Source: Acaryochloris sp. CRU_2_0
Lineage (GTDB): Bacteria > Cyanobacteriota > Cyanobacteriia > Thermosynechococcales > Thermosynechococcaceae
Assembly (NCBI GenBank): GCA_012034865.1
Contig: JAAUOM010000032.1
Coordinates: forward strand, 1 to 38,288
DNA length: 38,288 nt
Direction of reading: 5' to 3'
Positions 38,182-38,288 of the stretch are shown here, piece by piece; position 1 is the stretch's first letter, and each line of letters starts with the position of its first letter. Made by a program: the position numbers and the translations under genes. The notes below the pieces were generated by a model. The model was given only the letters and a program-made list of their open reading frames with translations. It was not told the DNA's origin and searched no databases.

Positions 38182-38288
38182 ATGAATCCGTACCCCTACG
38201 CCATTGAACAACAAATGCAACGGCTTTATAAGTCTTTGAACGAGAAGGATCGTCGTCGTTATGCCGCCATCGAAGCTACGAAACTGGG
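38182..38288 (+). CDS. Transposase N-terminus, ISAzo13 family (3' part outside window)
   Basis: An ATG at 38182 opens a frame that reaches the window edge. The 35 visible residues include QQMQRLYKSLNEKDRRRYAAIEATKLG, which is the conserved start of ISAzo13-type transposases in cyanobacteria. The IS left end must lie in 37949-38181, but I cannot locate its terminal repeat. No good Shine-Dalgarno is present. Confidence 0.75.
   Translation, partial: MNPYPYAIEQQMQRLYKSLNEKDRRRYAAIEATKL

Overview
The window is cyanobacterial chromosome. The evidence is ycf3 (photosystem I assembly), a plant-type 2Fe-2S ferredoxin, the ndhA-ndhI-ndhG-ndhE and ndhH genes of the photosynthetic NDH-1 complex, and roughly twenty HIP1 octamers (GCGATCGC) found by eye. 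Large intergenic spaces, IS elements at both edges and a lipoxygenase-type locus would suit a large, IS-rich genome such as Acaryochloris. The genus is a guess; the phylum is not.

Region 1 (1-11129) is the accessory and most interesting part. It looks like a lipid-oxidation locus built around a divergent promoter gap (6192-6880). Leftward run: an Old Yellow Enzyme-type flavin reductase, a membrane-anchored di-heme cytochrome, a small membrane protein, a second anchored di-heme cytochrome and a lipoxygenase. Rightward run: a secreted di-heme protein (693 aa) and a membrane-bound patatin-like lipase. Together these could release fatty acids, peroxidise them, rearrange the peroxides and reduce the products. 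This would be an oxylipin pathway, and that reading is inference. The lipoxygenase is cut off after its first two iron-ligand histidines by an IS982-type element at the left edge.

Region 2 (11130-18862) begins with an 825-base gene-free stretch full of inverted repeats. It is followed by ferredoxin with a clear terminator, ndhH, gatC, ycf3, a CPBP-family membrane protease, two cyanobacterial proteins of unknown function (one frameshifted) and an ACT-domain malic enzyme.

Region 3 (19022-28108) is almost all on the minus strand: citrate synthase, ndhA-I-G-E, a rhomboid protease, uvrA and a BAHD-like acyltransferase, a family best known from plants.

Region 4 (28109-38288) holds a miniature repeat flanked by 10-bp direct repeats, a SixA-type phosphatase, a DUF3288-like protein, an AI-2E/PerM-family permease, an MBL-fold protein, an ArsA/Get3-like ATPase with an HSP20-like tail, fabG, an aquaporin, a GT4 glycosyltransferase, an MFS transporter and the first codons of an ISAzo13-type transposase.

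Seven otherwise well-conserved genes (gatC, the 16.9-kb unknown, uvrA, the rhomboid, ndhG, the aquaporin and the glycosyltransferase) each carry one 1-2 base indel. Most lie in homopolymers, and in each case a single edit restores a family-length protein. Because several of these genes are core functions, sequencing or assembly error is the most economical explanation. I annotate them as whole, frameshifted genes.
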